Of a DNA stretch of 64,000 bases, positions 53,685 to 64,000 are shown piece after piece; position 1 is the stretch's first letter; each line of letters starts with the position of its first letter. The notes under the pieces were generated by a model that was not told the DNA's origin, made no database searches, and saw nothing but the letters and a program-made list of their open reading frames with translations. The position numbers and the translations under genes are program-made. This stretch comes from Podospora comata (taxonomy: Eukaryota > Ascomycota > Sordariomycetes > Sordariales > Podosporaceae): positions 2,418,001 through 2,482,000 of the forward strand of contig CP071496.1 of assembly GCA_017354895.1 (NCBI GenBank). Reading direction: 5' to 3'.

Positions 53685-56549
53685 TTACAAGCACTGAAAG
53701 TACCAATCATTAAGCTTCTGGCACGTCCATGGGGCCTCGCACTCCTTCGGTCCAGTCCAGTTGATCCCGCCGCACTGTCCCCACCTCTTCGCACGCTCAG
53801 TCGGTTGAGTGATGGGCGCCGAGCTGGTGGTGGTGAATCTGGTGGAAGTGCTGGTGGTGCTGATTCTGGTCGAGGTGGAAGACGTGCTGGCAGTGGTAAC
53901 CCTCGAAGAGGTAGAGACAGTCGTAGGCCTGACACTAGTAACCAACGTCGTGCTTGTAGTCGTAGGGATCACCACGGACGAAGTCGTCGGCACAGCACTC
54001 GTCGTCGTAGTAGCATCACACCACTCCTCCTCATCATCGTCGCTATCCTCCCCACCTCCGTTACCCGGGTCACCACCCTCCACAACCCCCTTTGCAAACA
54101 TCACACCCCTCCCATTGGTGCCCACATAAACCTGCCCCTCCACACTGGCACTTCCCACAACCCTATTCGCACTGATAGCCCCAAATCCTTGCAGCCCCTG
54201 GATATCGACCCACGACTCTCCATTATCTGAGCTGGCATACAACCTCGGTCCATTCAAGCCGTAGCCGAAAGCATAAATATTCCACTTCGACCCTCCCTCA
54301 CCGAGACCGAAGGCGAACTGCTCCGTATTGGTGATGCTGCCCTCTCCAACCTGGGCGTAGTTGAGGCCGTAGTCAGTGCTGCGGAGGAGACCGATGTTGG
54401 TGGAAACCCAGACTTCACCAGCGACGACGGGGTGGGCGACCATATCCTTGATGGCCACGACAGTCATGGATGTGGTGCTGCTTCTGGGGTCGACGGCTAC
54501 TGTCAAGAACGTGGCGCCGCCGTCCAAGCTGCGATAGAGGGTCCCTTCGAAGCCGGCGTAGAAGATGGAGTTGTTCCGCTTGTCGGCTGCGATGACGGCG
54601 CCCGAGGGGAGGGAGTCGACGGGCGTGAAGACGCCCTCGGCCGAGTCAGCCGAGGGCACGACAGAGCCGGGGTTGTAGGTGGTTGCGGTGGAGGTGTGGA
54701 AGCGGAGGACGCCGGCGTTGCCAGAGGACCAGAGGACGGTGGAGGCATCGGCCGAGTAGGCGAGGGTGCCGCTGTGGTCGGTGTTGCTGGCGCCGTAGTG
54801 GGGGGACCAGGTGAGGCCGCCGTCGGTGGAGATGGCGATCTGGGGAGAGCCAGGGGAGTTGCCCACGCGGACGACTTGGTTGGGCTTGTTGCCGGCGTAG
54901 TCTGTTTACTTGTTAGTGAAGCTCCTGTATGGATGGTCTCTGCCACTTACCAACGTCAGTGGCACTGGTCCACATGGGGTTCATCCAGGGGGTCTGAGGA
55001 GAAGTCAAGAGATCGGCGGCCTCCTTAAAGGTAAAACCGTTGTTGTCACCAACAGCGGCGAGAAGCTCGGAACCGCCGGGGGCAGATGCAAGGCCAAGGA
55101 CAGCCATCTCCTCGATACCGGCAGCAAGAGAGTGGATGGTGATGTTGCGGGTGGTATCCCACTTGGTCAAATCGTGGCCACCGAAAAGGGTCAAACCAGT
55201 GCCGTACAGCCAGTGGTCGCTGTCATGGGGATTGATCTCGAGGGCCTCAATCATCCATCCCAGGCGCTTGCTGTCCTGAGAGAGAAAGCCGGTGTTGATC
55301 CAGGGTGCTTTGTCAGTCTGGAGGATTATTAGTCCGAGGCCAATGGGTTAAAAAAAAAGACGCATAAGCTCACATGAATGCTATAGTACAGGTTCATGTC
55401 AGGATACCCAGCCCACTCCCAGAGAGGAGACCAGGTCTCACCAGAGTCGGTAGAACGGAAAAGTTGGGCGTCCGGCCACCAGGAGTTCAAGCTAGCCACG
55501 ACAAGCGTGCCGGGCTTCTTCATGTCAAGACCCAACCCGCCAAAGCCGTAGAAGAGATCACCGCCAGAGACGGGGGTGATGTCCTTCCAGGTGCTAGTGG
55601 TGAGGTCGTAGCGGTGCACACCACCAGAAGTACCATCATACGGACCAGCTCCGTCGCTGTAAGTGAAGTACAAAGCCTTCTCGGTTGGCTGAAGCTTGCA
55701 CTTGTGAGGGAAGTACTTCGTAGGCTGGCCGGCGACCGGGGCCCAGGTGGCACCAGCATCGTTGGAAACATAGACGGAAGCAGTGGTGTTGTCAGCAGTA
55801 CCGACGAAGATGCGCGAGGTGGCGCCATTTCTGACGCTCGAGGTCGAATCGAAGGTGACAAAGGTGAGACCGATCTTGTCTCCGTTGTAACCATAGAGGT
55901 CGCTGGGGTCCACGATGTAGGATCCCGCGTTGGTGAAAGAGGTCACCTTGGAGAAGGTGGCACCACCGTCGGTACTCTTCCACAGACCATTTCCACTGCG
56001 AGCACCAAAGTAGATGATGTTGGAGTTGGCGGGATCGACAGCCAACCTCTCGCCCATACCACGGCCAGGCATGTTGCCGCCCACCTTGAAAGGCAGGTCG
56101 GTAGACACCCACGTGGCTCCCTTGTCGTCACTGCGGATGATGGCGCCCGGGTTGGGATCCCAGTTTGTGGTGTACATGCCCACCGCCGCATAGACTCTGT
56201 TTGGCTCCTGAGGGTCCAGGGCGACAGCATCGATGCCCCAATGGCCCCTATCTCACGAGATGTCAGATATTTCCGACTCTAAAAACACTCAGTCCCGGAA
56301 GACAACCTACCATCTTTCATCAGTGCCAAGGCTATCGGTGATGGGAGTCCAGGAGTCGTCAGGGTTCAGCCTGTAAAGACCACCAATGTCGGTCCTGGCA
56401 TAAGCCACCCCAGGAGTAGTCGGGTGAAAGACGATGCCGGGGACGAAGCCACCACCGCCGCCAATGTTGACATTCTTCCACGAGAACTCGGCGGCAGCAG
56501 GAGCAGCCACAGCAGCCACAAGCAGGTGGACGAGCGACGAGACCTTCAT
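53685..56549 (-). CDS. GH74 endo-xyloglucanase with C-terminal CBM1
   Basis: Four exons (56549-56311, 56247-55374, 55317-54951, 54901-53685) encode 898 residues. Introns are 63, 56 and 49 nt. A signal peptide is clear ([15 protein letters not shown]). The twin seven-bladed propeller of GH74 shows in the start [29 protein letters not shown], repeated BNR-type turns ([34 protein letters not shown]), [13 protein letters not shown] and the [13 protein letters not shown] segment. A Thr/Ser-rich linker of about 90 residues leads to a CBM1 at the end ([15 protein letters not shown] to YFQCL) that binds cellulose. The enzyme cuts the xyloglucan backbone outside the cell. The N-terminal domain also includes an insert [14 protein letters not shown] before the linker. 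It is divergent from a GH2 beta-galactosidase. Confidence 0.95.
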
Positions 56550-57646
56550 GGCCGCAGAGGACGTCGGTTGAAGAAGTGTTGCAGGCGCGCACCGAGCAGA
56601 GCCCCAAGCACGTCAACAGAGGCGGGATGCATGGCAGTTAATATATCAACACTTTCCTGCCCTCCATCCGAGGGATATGGGGCCACTTGGCGGTCCATCG
56701 AGGACCATCCGAGGGCTCTGGCCGTCTTCCCGTCAACATTCCGACAGGACGTACCACTTGGAGCAAATTGAAGCTGTGGTCCAGGACCATGGTTTGTGGT
56801 GGAGAGGCCAAAAATATCAACCAACCCCAGCTAGTCCCGCTCGCCAGTCATGATCGAACCTGGAAATGGACGTTGTCGTCTACCACTCCCGAGTTGCCGT
56901 CGATACGACGCTGCTTTAGGCGCACCAGGAGCATCTCCCTCCGTGTTTCCAGGGTGCCCTGGTGCAGCGGCGAGAATCTGCGGTACAACGGTGGCGGACG
57001 GTGCTGATCGAGATCATATGGCCGAGAGACGGTGAGCGGACAAGCAGCTGGATCTAGATCCGGGGGAGCGTGAAATAAGAGAGGTCTGGTGTTGCAAAAT
57101 GTACGGTTTTCGACAACACATGCGATGGATGGGAGGCAATATCGGCGAGCAGTTTGTATGAAACAGATCGAAATATCAAGCCGCAGTACACATGTAAATA
57201 GGCCCAGAATTAAGGACACTTTGAGATGACAGAGTACATGTAAGATGAAGGAAGTTGGCGATTGGTGGTGATGATGGTTGAATGAGGGAGAAACGCACAA
57301 CCCTAACCCGCAGGCCATGGCCGCCAAGACTGTGGTTCACATGAAGCATCCCCCGCATTTGCTGCTTCCCCAGATTGATCAAGGTGTGGGGCAATGGTTG
57401 CAGGTGCCAGGTGACCTGAATCGTGCTTCCTACCTCGGACAAACCCGTTGGAGGACAACAGCTTCTTCCAGTGACAAGCTCGAGATGTGACCTCCGTTCC
57501 CCTCTGTCGTCATTCAACTGAGTTCTTTGCCATCGTCTCTTTGCTCTCCTTTTGCATGACTCCATAAGATACTCAACGTCCACTGTTCCTTGGCTTCCAT
57601 CCCCCACATCAAATGCCCGGTGCATCTTGACGAGGCAATTGCTCCG
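56550..57646. promoter_or_regulatory. Divergent promoter of GH74 and GH2 genes
   Basis: About 1.1 kb. A TATA-like element (GATATATTAA on the minus strand near 56637-56646) lies about 90 bases before the GH74 ATG. CreA-type SYGGRG hexamers occur (CCCCAG at 56823-56828, GTGGGG at 57385-57390), though the motif is short enough to arise by chance. A telomere-like AACCCTAACCC is at 57299-57309. Confidence 0.4.
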
Positions 57647-60940
<3,294 letters not shown>

Positions 60941-61766
60941 GGTGGTTGGAGGGATATGTGCTGGTGAAGGGTGGTTATCTTTAGTGTTTATGGTTCAAGA
61001 TGAAGGGGGGGTGAAGGTATTTGATCGGGGAGATGTAGATTTATTCCTTGTTTAGTCTTATCAAAGTCCTTTTAGGTACATGTGTGTCGAAATGTCTGGT
61101 TTGATGCTTCTTACGAGGCTCTGAGATGCTGATGTGCTCGATGTTATCATCTAGGTCGGCCTTTGATCCAATCTATGGAGCCCTTGCCCCAATGTTGTTC
61201 ACCATCATGGCCAGCACCCATCGACCGCTCACCTGTGTCGCTTGTTATCGCCATTCTTTTTACTTGCCTTTCGCCGTGATGGGTGTTATTATGGGTAATC
61301 TCTCCAAGCTCGCTTCACGACCGTGGCCCATTGGAAGCAACTTCTCGACTGAAGCATCGAAGCATCATAGCATCATAGCATCATGGAACAATGATGGAGG
61401 TCAGTGGTGTGGAGATTAGAGGGAGGTTGTCGTCAGTCATCGGTGGCAAAATGGATCAGCTGAGAGACACGTAGCGACTTCAAGAACAAACGTGCAGCCC
61501 AACAACAATCGTCGCGAAGGGATCAAAGGACAAGTCTGGACACAATGTCAATTATGCATAGGCATTCTCACTTGCAAAATCGGGCCAAAAGGTAATAAAC
61601 CAAAACATGATGATTTATTGCAACACAGCCAGCCTTCTTTTTGAGGCATGGATTGTGATGGTTATGTGCTTAGATGAACCCAAAAAAACCATTGACTGCC
61701 ATGTCGGTCAACCACCCATAACGCTGAACGCCTCATTCATATCCCAGATGCATAACCATAACCCGC
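60941..61766. other. Convergent intergenic space, no gene seen
   Basis: Spacer between the converging beta-galactosidase and polyubiquitin genes. A short CATCATAG-type repeat (about three units) is seen near 61365-61385. No coding frame is supported. Confidence 0.45.

Positions 61767-64000
<2,234 letters not shown>

Overview
The window is nuclear DNA of a filamentous ascomycete, most likely Sordariales near Podospora or Chaetomium. The signs are short introns (48-123 nt) with GTRNGT-type donors and CTRAC branch points, GC-rich coding sequence, a CBM1-tagged GH74, a fungal-type complex I 51-kDa gene, and TTAGGG-type motifs in promoters. I resolve 26 protein-coding genes with exon structures, one tRNA-Arg(UCU), and two or three gene relics. 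No intact transposon, rRNA or CRISPR array was seen.

Layout. 1-3540: a tRNA, an intact small secreted Cys-rich protein with a Kex2 site, then a relic zone holding a Tc-toxin A-subunit-like fossil. 3560-10464: MFSD5-type molybdate transporter, RXT2 (Rpd3L histone deacetylase subunit), DHA2 drug pump. 10844-19478: GH81 beta-1,3-glucanase, STN1 (telomere CST complex), DNAJC9-like J-protein, DRAP-type deaminase. 19808-27057: secreted His-rich protein, sulfotransferase-like protein, PEX11 family, NUO51 (complex I), dynactin p27. 29132-40767: conserved unknown, HFCD flavoprotein/F-box-like/LEWW-repeat protein, TRM7, MAK5, GNAT, unknown 455-aa protein. 43330-43835: Lys-rich basic protein between two long gene-poor spaces. 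46763-52883: three glycosyltransferases of different families (GT32-like, GT15/KTR, GT69/CAP59). 53685-60940: divergent GH74 xyloglucanase and GH2 beta-galactosidase. 61767-62745: tetra-ubiquitin gene.

Functional groupings suggested by position: TRM7/MAK5 share a divergent promoter with a telomere-like box (translation and ribosome assembly); GH74/GH2 share a divergent promoter (possible xyloglucan breakdown); the glycosyltransferase trio suggests secretory-pathway mannan or glycan building. Most other neighbours look unrelated.

The strongest candidate for something undescribed is the STN1 protein. After its OB-fold, its whole C-terminal half is a series of about 16 copies of a TGLE[R/K] peptide motif, encoded by very different synonymous codons, which implies selection on the peptide. 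A second unusual signal is a sawtooth in coding-strand base skew (C-rich to G-rich) inside many genes, which in three genes starts again after the intron.
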